Made by a program: the position numbers and the translations under genes | Part shown: piece by piece, positions 1 to 9,144 of the stretch | Layout: each line of letters starts with the position of its first letter | How positions within the stretch are numbered: position 1 is the stretch's first letter | NCBI GenBank assembly: GCA_015143735.1 | Contig: VKHC01000138.1 | Span: 1 to 17,564 of the forward strand | Direction of reading: 5' to 3' | Origin: Synura sp. LO234KE | Taxonomy: Eukaryota > Sar > Synurophyceae > Synurales > Mallomonadaceae | DNA length: 17,564 bases | Notes under the pieces: model-generated | Database searches by the model: none | What the model was told of the DNA's origin: nothing | Seen by the model: the letters and a program-made list of their open reading frames with translations, nothing else

Positions 1-1293
1 AGCCGCTCCACGTTTCCCCCGACCCAAAAGGCGGTGGGGACCATCACACCCTGGGAGATCATGATGCAAGCGGCAGTGAATGGGATGCCTGCTCGACCAT
101 TGCTGATGGCCAACATTTGGGATAGCAGAGGGAGCATAGCCGCGTTCCCGAAGTGGAATAGAAACACAGTTGTGAGTAACACGAGGATGTTTCGGTCTTG
201 TAAAATAGATAAGTACGGCGTAGGTTCGTGTTCTTTGGTTGCAGTTGAAGCAGAGCGATCTTGATGTGTTGAAGTTGAACTTTCTCGACGAGGGTCTGGA
301 TCTTGAGTATCAGAGGGGCGGTGATGCTCTTCGTCGAATGGACTGTGTATCTGTCCCTCAACCGTTGGGGTGGAAGACGTAACGGTCGAGGATGACGTCA
401 GTCCTCTCGCTCGGTCATGATCGATCATACTGGGTCTAATCGCGAACAGGCACATGATGCTTAGTATCGCCATCACAAATACAACCCAGAAGATGATGGT
501 ATTGTCGTAGAAATATGCGAGTAATCCTAAATGATAGCGGGAGAATGGTGTTAAGAGCAGATATGTTTCATATTTTGGTAAGAAAAGTTCGAAAACACGG
601 AAGTTCTCATGATTCTCAAAAATAGTTGAAATAATTTAACACACGCATAAAAATTGCCGTCACAAACCAGACGGTCGTATTACCTGCCACTAGTGCGAAT
701 AAGACAGTGCCTCCATGATCGCACATTTCATTTATTGATGTTTGATTTCCAATATGATCACTTCCAACTACACCTAATGTTAAGCCGTAAATCGCTGGTG
801 CGATTAATGCAAGTGAGACTCCTTGGACCACCATAGCAAAGCATACGAATGTGTAATTCAAAAAATAAACTATTCCTAAACCACTTAATGATACACCTAT
901 CGCTGCTAAGGCAACGTATTCCCGTTTTTTTCGTGATTTGTCGATCAAGTCGCCTAGCGGAGTTTGAACAAACAGGGATATCATGGACCTTAAAAAAGTG
1001 ACTTGTCCTATCCTGAATATTCGCAAATTCAATGTAGTCGTTCAAATGTGGTTAGTATGGTGTTAAGCTTCCAATATGAAATTTAATTTGATTTATTACC
1101 TGCTCTCCTTCCACCCCGAAAGAAGTAAGTATGTTGACACAAACACTCCAGGACGGTCGCGGTTGACGGAAAAGAATTTCAATAATCCCAGAATCGCGGA
1201 CAAATGAAGCGATGAGTGTCCTTTTTTCTCGCTCCGTTCTGAATCTGCTTCGCTTTGAACATCAGAGTAGCAGGACGCAAAGACAGAAGCCAT
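1..1293 (-). CDS. MFS transporter, three exons visible, 3' end beyond window
   Basis: Membrane permease of the major facilitator superfamily; the substrate is not readable. Exons on the minus strand are 1293-1100, 1012-684 and 526-1; introns are 1099-1013 (87 nt, GTAATA...TTCAG) and 683-527 (157 nt, GTAATA...TTTAG). Phases fit at both joins (SR|IGQVTF and LVAG|LLAYFYDN). The visible 349 codons show a polar N-terminus of about 35 residues, hydrophobic helices, and a motif-A-like loop (PLGDLIDKSRKKREY) as expected between helices 2 and 3. Helix 6 is followed by a Ser/Thr/Asp/Glu-rich linker of roughly 60 residues (about 430-220), then the second half opens with LQDRNILVLLTTVFLFHFGN. Resemblance to bacterial drug-efflux-type MFS proteins is from family knowledge. 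The start is the ATG at 1293; the C-terminal helices lie outside. It diverges from the epimerase gene, which hints at but does not prove a shared role. Confidence 0.85.
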
Positions 1294-1425
1294 TAATAAC
1301 TAATAAAATTATCCAAAAACGCGTTATTCCTTGATTACTGCAATTACAATTATGCAGGACGTTGATAGGTGTAGAGAAATATTAAAAATGTGCTTTAAAA
1401 ATTTTGTTCGTGACAACGACCTGAA
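1294..1425. promoter_or_regulatory. Shared divergent upstream region of transporter and epimerase genes
   Basis: Only 132 bp separate the transporter ATG (minus strand) from the first in-frame ATG of the epimerase gene (195 bp to its second ATG). The stretch is AT-rich with a self-complementary ACGCGT at 1319-1324 and A/T runs near 1382-1403. Any promoter for either gene must lie here or inside the other gene. No clear TATA box or transcription start can be assigned by eye. A bidirectional promoter is inference from geometry only. Confidence 0.4.
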
Positions 1426-4400
1426 GTGCCACACAACACAACTTATTTTATTTTTTTGTTTTTGTTCGAACATAAACCGTCTGTGATCATGAGAGTTTTT
1501 TGGGTATTGTGGTCATCAGCAATAGGTTTACTTGGATACTGCTACGTTCTGTCTGAAGATCCTCATATTTTTTCATTTCCTGTTGATATTTTCGACCAAG
1601 GAACGAACAAAGTGGTCACCATTCCCTTTAGTTTCAGAATTGGAGATGACCTAGACAACGTAGTAAATAAATTCTGTGACGCAAATCATTTAAATGCCAA
1701 AAATTGTGCTAAACTGAATCTATTGACCAAAAAGCATTACTCTGATTATATGTTCAACGCGAAAGTTCGACAAGTTGCAATAATAATCGGTACTCGACCA
1801 GATGTTATAAAACTAGGCTTACTTATACCCATGCTAGAAAAATGGCAAACTCACGTAAATGTTACTCTCATCAATACAGGGCAGCATAAAGAGATGCTTG
1901 AGCCATTAATTAACGTATTTGATCTTAAAATAAAATACAATTTAGAATTAATGGAGTTCAGTAAGAGTGGATTGGCCGCGTTTACATCTGCATGCATTAC
2001 GCGTCTTGATAAAATATTCAAATCTCTTAATTTGGATTTGGTGATTATCCAAGGAGATACGAGTTCTGCGTATGCTGCGGCAATTGCTGCTTTTTATTTA
2101 AAAATTCCAATCGCGCATGTTGAAGCCGGATTACGTACTTATGACCTAAAGCAGCCTTTCCCGGAAGAGATGCATCGCAGATATATCGATATGGTTTCTA
2201 CGATGCATTTTGTACCCACAATGCAATCGAAATCTTATTTAGTAAACGAAAATGTAAACTTTCACCTCAATAATCAAATCATTAAAGTCGTTGGAAATAC
2301 AGTCATCGATACAGCGAATCATATCCTTAAACAGCGCCTGACTGACTCCCAATTACAAACGTTAAATGGTTTACCGATCGACTTGTCTGGACCAAAACAC
2401 ATCATCATCACAACCCATCGTCGAGAAAATTTCGGGGATAGTATAGAAAAAATTACTATGGCAGTGAAGCAGTTGGCGCACAGCCATCCTCATCGAAAAT
2501 TCGTTTATTTTATACATAAAAACCCCTCCGTTTACAACGTAGTCTCTCAACGGCTTCAAGGTGTACACAACGTGGCGCTGGTGGAGCCGTTGGATTACCC
2601 TTGTTTCCTTCGGGTGCTGGTCACTAGTGCCTTGGTCCTCACGGACTCGGGGGGGATCCAAGAAGAGGCTGCATTCCTCGGTACGTCTTGTACGTCTTGG
2701 TCTCGCTGCAACCAATTGTTCAGCTTCCATTACCTACTTGATTCTTTCCTGTTGCATTAGATGGACTCGCTTAGTATTTCGCAAAGATTTAAGACCCTCC
2801 TTATAAATGTACCGTTTTTCATATTTCAATTTTTATTTACTGCACGTTTATGTACCCTTGTAGGTGTGCCTTGTTTCGTCCTTCGAGATATCACCGAGCG
2901 CTCGGAGGGACAGGCACTCGGCCTATCTACCCTGCTCCCCATCGATGTACCTACCATCGTACGTGAAACGAGTCTGGTTTTACATCAAGATACTTCCAAG
3001 AAACCAGCATCTGCTGCTCCAGTAAAATCATCAAAAGTCTATGGAGATGGCAATGCCATTGTACGCATCGGCTGCTTTATCATACAATACTTTCAACTGG
3101 ATCTGTACACTGGCTGTCCCAAAGAAGCACTATCTGAATGGATATTTGAGTATCCCGCGCCAAAAGTTCTGCGGCACTTCGCTTCACTCCCCTCTGCTTC
3201 AGTAGGCGACCAGGCGAGCGAGAACAACCATGATGCTGTATTGCAAGCGTTATCAGAATATCATATTGGTGAATCCTCCAGCAACTATTTCCGTCCATAT
3301 CCCCTTCCCGAGTCCATCAATATCATTATCACTCAGTATAAAAGGAACACAACTGAGAAACAGATTGCGGCGATTTTACAACAAACCTGCATTTCGAATA
3401 TTCATAGGATTGTCATTTATCAAAATGAGGACCACGTTAATTTGGATGCTTTCTTACCGTTATGGATACAGCGAATGAAGTTGAAATACCTGCAAATCTT
3501 CAACGGTCAGAAAAGGCAAACGAAAAAGGCTTCTAATACGAAGAATTCGGAGAAAAAGAACGAATTGAAAGGCTCTTCAAACAACGGTGTCGGCTCCCAA
3601 CCACACGTTTCGTCCTCCGACTCTGCGTGGTCTACTGTAGACTACAGCTCCTACACTACGTCCTCCCAGCCGTCTACTTCTGATCCCTCTGGGTCACCGT
3701 CCGACCGACCGTTTTATTTCCCAAATATTGAGATTATTCATTCGAAAAATCACAATTATAAATTCCATGGAAGGTTTACATTACCGTTACTCTTTGATTC
3801 CGAGTACACTGTGATATTCGATGACGACACCATTCCCCAGCCACAGTGGGTTGAATATGCGGTTGATAAGTGTGATGAGCACACGGCCATTGTGGGCGCA
3901 GTGGGTATGGTAATCGGGCCGAATAAACAGTACTTCTTCACTGCTCCACTGGAATTCGATCTCGAGGTGGGGGTTAGGGTGGGGTGGCTTGGATGTTATA
4001 CGTCGATAGCGGCAGATGGTGTGGTGTTCTTTTCATCTCGATTATCTTGAAGACGATTACTTCGCATCATGCGTTAGATTCAAATTCGTATCAACGATTC
4101 CCTTACAATTCCTGGCTGCGCGGTTATTTACGTACATGAGACTCTTTCTTTATTGGATGGTTGGTCGGTGTATGGCTGTGGTATTGCATTCAGGTGGACT
4201 ATGTGGGACATTCCTGGGTGTTTCGGACGGAGTGGGCGCGACACCTCTGGTCGTATCACGTGCCCACGTGGGAGTGCTGCGAGGACATCGGGTTCTCGGC
4301 GGCCGCCTGGCTAAGGTAATACGACCATCGGGATATGACCATTCGTAAATTTTGATTTTCAAAAGAGGCATGTGTAAATAGATGCACGCAGATAGGAAGG

Positions 4401-6508
4401 ACGGTGTATAGTTATATTTGTACGTATTGCGTAGAGAGGGGAAGGCGGTGGGAGGTCTACCACACGAAGATGTACTACCTACTTCGATCGCCCTCTGCTA
4501 CTTCTCTTTTAAGAACGTCGCCTGTCTCTACATCGATAGTTTAGGAGACTCCTTGTACATGTGTGTGGCGGTTTTAGACACAACGCTCTAGCTATTCAAC
4601 ACAACACTTGTCGACAAACATATATATTCACACCTCTCTTACCTCACTCTCAATGTCGTCTTCTCGCCGCGTGCATGCTTATCATGACTCTTGACCAGGG
4701 AGGGCATACGTACAATTGTACCCGCCTTTCCAGAGGCCAACCGATCGGTCTGGGGGGACTCGGACCTGCGGCATCACAGGGACGGGAAGGAGTCCTTCAC
4801 CAAGCTATTGCCTGCTCTGATGCGGTGGCCAATCACGAGGTACCTCCGCGACTAGAAGGGTAATTGGTTTTACTTTTGTATCACTTTCCGTTGGTTCTGT
4901 TGTGTCGTGGGGGGGGAGAGGGGGGAGTAGTAGTGTTGGAGAAGGTAGGAAGAGTGCTGAAGAGATTAGTTGATTGTTTACAGCATATACAGCCAGGAGT
5001 TAAAAGGAAATAGAACGTATCGGAAACATATACTACTCGCACATACAGCCGCACATTCCTTGTTCGTTTGAAGTCTGGCTGCGTCAAGTTGTATTTCTCT
5101 TGGTGATTCATTTAGTCCACATTCAAATATCATCATATTGACCTTTGTATTTATTTTGTTCAGATATTGGATCGACCAAGGCTGGGTGCCCGTAGGGATT
5201 CGAGAACAAGTGCTCGGATCTGCGCACCTCTGTCGCCCACCTTTAACTCCTTTCTGCACTGTAGGTTCCAATCATAATACCACGTGATGTCTGACCATAT
5301 ACGCATGTACCATCCTCGGATCCAATTCTGTGTTTTTTGCATTACCAGTGCCATGAGACACTACCTAAGATACGTTTTACTTTTGAAATGTATAACCGTC
5401 AATATAAATTAAAATTTGAACATGTAAACTGTGACACCTTTCTGATGCTACGATATCGGAGTTGCCAAGTGCTAGAATTCTGACCGTGGATCACATATTA
5501 TACTTTACTGTGAATATGTGGGTACGATCTGTTCACGACGATACATAATACGCGTAAATGTGTGTGCTAATATCATATCCATGGAAGGGATTGAGATTAT
5601 CCTAGAGCTACATGCGGAATGTTCTCGAACGTGCAGTGCGTTTATATGACCAGGGCTTCAGCTCACACTACCACGATGTCGGAGACCTGTGTCGATGTGA
5701 TGTAAAACCCAACTATTTTTTCTGATTACATACGTCCGTGCCTGTTGTGCCCCTTGGCGCTCACCAAGAATCACACTAATTGACCCTTTTTCTGATTACC
5801 CACCTCGCTGTTTCCTGACTCCTCCACTTTAAACGGCCTCTGCTTCTGCTCTCTCTCTCTGTTTCTCGGAAACTCGATACAGCATCTGCATCGGAATTTA
5901 ATTACCGACAATCTCGATCATATCCCCTTCATTTCCGAAGGCTCGCATCTTTCAACGGCACTTTTCATCAACGATAGTAGAGATCCGTTGACGGTTACAT
6001 TCGGACCTACGACCTCCCCCGCGGACGAGGTACACGTTTTGCTCATTTGAATGATCGCAAAACTTATCATCGCAAAACTTATCAGTCCGACCTAAACTGG
6101 CGACAGATTGTATTCTCAATGAAGTAAAATATCGTTATTTTCATCGCTCATTTTGGGGTTATAATATATGTTGTTTTTCTCTGAATATTCTCATGGATCG
6201 TCCCCCGCTCTCCGTACAGCTTCCAGTCCATACCGATCCCAATTATCGGTTGGATGACATGAAAGTACACACCAGTGATGAAGTAGGGGATTCGCCTGAT
6301 TCGATACGAGGGCTGGAGGGGAGTGGTGAGGTTCGGTCGAAGCGCTCGGCGAAGTCGAAGAGGAAGAGAGGGAGGAAAACAACGGGGAATAAAAGAGGAA
6401 AGTATGCCCTGAGTTCTGCGGAGTTATGATATCAGTTGTCGTAGCAATACTGAGATGGAAGTGCTGGTGGAACGATATGGGCTGGGGCGAGAAGAATTGT
6501 TAAAATAA
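1426..6508 (+). CDS. UDP-GlcNAc 2-epimerase (non-hydrolysing) fused to GT-A glycosyltransferase, nine exons
   Basis: The N-terminal enzyme should convert UDP-GlcNAc to UDP-ManNAc; the C-terminal half should transfer a sugar. Exons: 1426 (or ATG 1489)-2680, 2864-3966, 4194-4315, 4699-4839, 5164-5260, 5606-5701, 5883-6029, 6220-6401, 6445-6508. All joins are GT-AG and phase-compatible, giving about 1047 codons from 1489. Numbered from 1489: a hydrophobic signal-anchor (1-22); a small Cys-bearing domain (about 45-90); epimerase with GTRPD at 101, GDT (D190), HVEAGLR (E212), PEE (E226-227), THRREN (H310) and TDSGGIQEEA at 385, so the catalytic Asp, Glu, Glu and His are kept; its end, RDITERSEG, is in exon 2. 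The GT-A domain starts near 549, has a Lys/Ser-rich insert, FDDDTIP (D717-719), and VDYVGHSWVFRTEW then CEDIGFSA (E795). The tail is strongly basic (SKRKRGRK). The upstream ATG adds 21 hydrophobic residues, so the start is open. The GT family (GT64- or GT2-like) is less certain than the epimerase. Confidence 0.88.
1789..2935 (+). other. Epimerase catalytic domain, split by intron 2681-2863
   Basis: This interval holds the WecB-like fold from GTRPDVIK to the ERSEG motif. The first intron (183 nt, GTACGT...TTGTAG) interrupts the codon after FL in QEEAAFLG and restores GVPCFVLRDITERSEG, the expected nucleotide-binding loop. Without splicing the frame would end at a TAG at 2758-2760 and lose that loop, so the intron is required. 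The first motif reads GTRPD where most bacterial relatives have GTRPE, a conservative change. Later, YGDGNAIVRI (about 3040-3069) matches the family's YGDGxA end motif. Confidence 0.88.
3300..5260 (+). other. GT-A glycosyltransferase domain, exons 2 to 5
   Basis: The domain begins with the beta strand INIIITQYKRN and ends with RYWIDQGWVPV in exon 5. The metal-binding signature FDDDTIP is encoded at about 3817-3837. A low-complexity insert rich in Lys, Ser, Thr and Asn (about 3500-3705) lies between the first strands and the DDD motif and is probably a surface loop. Exon 3 supplies VDYVGHSWVF and CCEDIGF; the order of DDD then C-E/D-D-I resembles exostosin-type GT64 enzymes, though the spacing and flanks differ. 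Exon 2 may end at 3966 (gag|GTGGGG) or six bases later (GTTAGG); I prefer 3966 because it gives LEVDYVGHSW. Confidence 0.65.
5606..6508 (+). other. C-terminal exons 6 to 9 of the epimerase-GT gene, with two possible ends
   Basis: Exon 6 (SYMRNVLERAVRLYDQGFSS), exon 7 (LITDNLDHIPFISEG) and exon 8 follow the GT domain in matching phase and form an unrecognised region. Exon 8 ends in a Lys/Arg-rich run. If a 43-nt intron (6402-6444, GTATGC...TCGTAG) is removed, the protein ends NNTEMEVLVERYGLGREELLK at the TAA 6506-6508. If it is kept, the frame ends YALSSAEL at the TGA 6427-6429. The spliced end looks like a genuine amphipathic helix, so I favour it, but the intron is shorter than any other here. 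Exons 6 to 8 could in principle be a separate downstream gene, but I see no initiator ATG or promoter for one. Confidence 0.6.
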
Positions 6509-7331
6509 TCTGGTTTTTCTGTTGCTCGAGCGAATATTACGATAGGCAATATTGATCGATTTTTTCGGTCTTCTTTGAACTACTGCTATAATTGTATTAA
6601 ATATTCTTCTTAGCAGCTCCCTCTTAAGTATCCACCTTAAGCCACTTGGTTTACTAGAATAGAATAGAATAGTTGCGTTAAGTTACAGTTTAAACTCCAG
6701 TGATAACGACTAGTGATTTAAACTATGTCCTTCAGTCGAAAACAACAATCCACAATATCAATGAAAACTGCCCCATCCAATTTTTTTCTTTACTATCCTT
6801 TTGATTTCATTATTGCTCACGATCTTATCACTGAATCTACTAAAGCCAAATTCAACTAGCAGTACATATTCTTAAAAAGGCAAGTGGGATATTATATGAG
6901 GGATAGATCTCCTTGCTGACAACAACAAGAAACACAATTAAATTTAGTATGTGGTGGCTGTGTAATACGAAGAACCAATGGATTTTCCCAAATAAATAGG
7001 CCAGGCTGAACGGAGAAGGACGGGTACTACTAGTTGTGTTGGGTAGGTAACAAGGCGAGCATCATGACAGCAAGTACTACGCGCAGCGCAGGGAAGCGGT
7101 TGGGAGATTGGTACTACAAGAAACGGCGTATCTCTCGCTCTGCTGCAACACAAGAAAGGAAAGCAGCACCAGCAAGTACTAGTGCATCGCGGTTATGCAA
7201 ACAACAAACCCGCTGCGAACAAAACGGATTTAAAATTTACGTCGTAATGAACTAGCTACGAAAAAGCAACGAACGAGGCAACGCAATAAACCAACGAACA
7301 TGATAAAAATTTCAGTCCTCGATTTAATTAT
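6509..7331. other. Intergenic stretch with minor repeats
   Basis: No gene is recognised. It holds three tandem copies of AGAAT (6656-6670) and an 11-base direct repeat AGCAAGTACTA at 7069-7079 and 7171-7181. An open frame at 7034-7255 has an ATG and a basic, Ser/Thr-rich product, but shows no domain and no splice context; I do not call it. No clear poly(A) signal was found after the epimerase-GT gene. Confidence 0.4.
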
Positions 7332-7607
7332 TTACAGTCGTCTCCGAAAGATCCTCATAAAAAGCTCTGTTCCAATCTTGGGTTGCAGCAACTGAATGAT
7401 TTCGTGATCTGTGGTGTAATCCCGCGCCCTGCGGCTACGCGGCACACTAGTAGAAAGTTCAGTATGAAATCAGAGGAGCAAATGAAATTCTTGACAGAAA
7501 AAAGGGAAGTCTAGAAATTCCGCTCCATTTTCTTTGAGGAACCTGACTACTTTGGTGTGACCGTTATGAGCCGCTTTGATCAGTGCTTTCAGCAGGAATG
7601 GTGCCTC
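7332..7607 (-). pseudogene. Ankyrin-repeat gene relic, copy 1 (C-terminal part)
   Basis: Read leftwards, 7607-7505 encodes LKALIKAAHNGHTKVVRFL followed by KENGAEFLDF, a typical ankyrin repeat (LI.AA.NGH..VV..L...GA). A gap matching a lost intron follows. Then 7442-7332 encodes RARDYTTDHEIIQLLQPKIG and runs open to a TAA at 7332-7334. At the 3' splice site, copies 2 and 3 have GTGCAG but this copy has GTGCCG, so the acceptor AG is lost. The copy therefore looks dead, although its last exon is still open. The ankyrin assignment rests on the pattern and on agreement among the copies. Confidence 0.6.
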
Positions 7608-8185
7608 CACCTATAATCCACTCGTCACTCTGGAGTAACGGCTATCTGATTGGCTTGAACGAACTGTCACGTCACCATTGTAAAATACTGTTTAACAACG
7701 GCGTCTTCCCCACCGGAATTCAACAAGGTGCAGGTTATTTAAGACTTCTAAACAAAATGGTATATATGTAATGAACGACTTTATCAGGACGCTTAAAAAG
7801 CCCTCATACAGTCATACACTGATGGTTACAACGAGATTTTTCAGATGCTGTTAACGAATCCAATCTGCAGAGCCATGATAAACGTGGCGGATGAGGTGAG
7901 TCTGCTCTGAACGGAACGCCCTTTACACTATCACATATTTATACTCTTGTACCTTACCACTTCATCACTCGGCCCTCATTAAAGCAGCGGAGAATGGCAA
8001 CACTAGCGTGGTCAGACTATATATATATAGTTTCGACAACCTTGAGTTTTGTCATGTTCCATATTCTCGTCTCTTATTTTCTCAGTCAATTTTATGCTCA
8101 ATTTTCCACCCGTGTGCAGCACAACCGCAAGGCGTGGGACTATTCGACAGATCCGGATACCATCGTTTTGTCCCACGATGGGTAT
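7590..8185 (+). pseudogene. Ankyrin-repeat gene relic, copy 2
   Basis: Homologous, in the opposite orientation, to copy 3. Landmarks in order are: CKILFNNGV (about 7680-7706), the block around TTTATCAGGACG (7780-7791), EIFQMLLTNP (about 7829-7858), LIKAAENGNTSVVRLYI (7975-8025), an intron ending GTGCAG at 8119, and HNRKAWDYSTDPDTIVLS from 8120. Stops and frameshifts separate these pieces: a TAA follows LYQDA, the NGH motif is shifted, and a TGA comes after VSLL. Hand alignment to copy 3 shows long matching blocks, for example ATTTTTCAG.TGCTG, with several short indels. Confidence 0.6.
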
Positions 8186-8566
8186 TCGGCTCCCAATAAG
8201 GATCTTTTGGGATGATGTCCGGACCTGTCATAAAATTCCGCGCCATACGGTTACGCTGCACATAAACAGAAAGGTCAGCATAAAATTTACTCTGAAAATA
8301 AGAGGAGTGAGAACATACAGAACATAAGCCGACTACACTGGTATGACCGTTTTCACCGCTTTAATTAGCGCTCTGTGATGCATTACAGAGTGGACTGACC
8401 ACATCCGCCGGGTTTATCATGGCCTGCAGGTTGGATATGCTAGCAGCAGCTGAAAAATATCGTTGCAGTATGCTTGTACAGATGACTGTGCCAAGACCTT
8501 TAAAACGTCCTGATGAAGTAGGTGCTGATAAACAATACCATAGCGTTGAGAACTTCTTTAAGTCTT
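7590..8566. repeat. Long imperfect palindrome, axis near 8187 (copies 2 and 3, tail-to-tail)
   Basis: Paired landmarks are: AAGACTT at 7741-7747 with its reverse complement at 8560-8566; CAATCTGCAG 7861-7870 with CTGCAGGTTG 8424-8433; CTCATTAAAGC at 7975 with its counterpart ending 8368; and exon starts 8120 and 8255. At the axis, GACAGATCCGGATACCATC faces a near-complementary GGATG...TCCGG...CTGTC around 8211-8229. Indels shift the pairing centre from about 8147 to 8188, so the arms are diverged and old. Confidence 0.6.
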
Positions 8567-9040
8567 GCAGGACATAAATGCACGAAGGGGGAGTCAACTC
8601 AGGACATATACGGCGTTTCTAAGATTAAGTCTACTCGTGTTACAGCACTAGCACACGGATGGTCGACAGTAGACGAGCGCCGTTGTCCAACAATACCTTT
8701 ACAATGTTAAAATGACCGTTCACGAAATCCAAGACGATAGCAATTACTCCAAACTGAATTAAAAGTCATTAGACAGTGGGAATACTTATTCAATTTAGAA
8801 TATCATACCCCCAATGTGGGGAATTAAAATATGCTTTTTCCGCCTCACCAGAAGTCTCACTGCGACCTCGTTTTCCACTTCATAGCAGCCGCTAAGCGCA
8901 GATTGTACATTATGAAAAGCAAGATTGTAAATCAATTTCGAATGACCAAACGATGTCATGTACGGTAGATGCTGGTTCACTCGATTGCAGTGAAGCTGTA
9001 TTTCAGTTTAAAAATACAGTAGAAGAAACGGAGCTTTATC
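8205..9040 (-). pseudogene. Ankyrin-repeat gene relic, copy 3 (longest)
   Basis: Read leftwards, the pieces are KLIYNLAFHNVQSALSGCY and EVENEVAVRLLV (about 8930-8850), VNGHFNIVKVLLDNGAR (about 8729-8679), VDSPFVHLCPARLKEVLNAM, DVLKVLAQSSVQAYCNDIFQ (8504-8445), ALIKAV with a frameshifted ENGHTSVV (8371-8325), an intron ending GTGCAG, and RNRMARNFMTGPDII from 8255. GHFNIVKVLLDNGA is the best single ankyrin match in the window. Stops and at least three frame changes make it a pseudogene. The left end abuts copy 2 tail-to-tail, and the right end abuts the central hairpin. Confidence 0.65.
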
Positions 9041-9043
9041 TTA

Positions 9044-9131
9044 TTGCGGGTTCGGTGCTGAACATCACCTGCAATATCTCCAACTAAAGTGTTGGAGAAA
9101 TCGCAGGTTCTGTAGAGCACCGAACCCGCAA
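9044..9131. repeat. 88-nt hairpin: 41-nt arms, 6-nt loop
   Basis: The left arm is 9044-9084, the loop TAAAGT 9085-9090, and the right arm 9091-9131. Bases 9044-9059 (TTGCGGGTTCGGTGCT) pair perfectly with 9116-9131. An internal bulge follows at 9060-9067/9108-9115; then CCTGC/GCAGG (5 bp), two more pairs, and TCTCCAAC/GTTGGAGA (8 bp) reach the loop. About 35 of 41 positions pair. The size and bulge pattern resemble a small-RNA precursor, but a plain palindrome axis is equally possible. Confidence 0.75.
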
Positions 9132-9144
9132 CAAAGAAAGGGTC

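Noticed and set aside
616-683. Longer second exon of the transporter, with donor GTGTGT at 644
   Set aside because: The donor GTAATA at 683 gives LVAGLLAYFYDN, a continuous helix start typical of MFS proteins; the longer form inserts residues that break it.
2371-2730. 119-codon minus-strand open frame
   Set aside because: Lies opposite the conserved epimerase exon; a shadow of its codons.
4840-4855. Ending the epimerase-GT protein at the TAG at 4853-4855
   Set aside because: A donor at 4840 joins in phase to RYWIDQGWVPV in exon 5, and four more coding exons follow in matching phase.
5261-5287. Ending the same protein at the TGA at 5285-5287
   Set aside because: The donor GTAGGT at 5261 joins in phase 0 to SYMRNVLERAVRLYDQGF, which has no start codon of its own.
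5160-5354. Minus-strand open frames around 4978-5354
   Set aside because: They oppose exon 5 and its intron, have no recognisable motif, and overlap each other.
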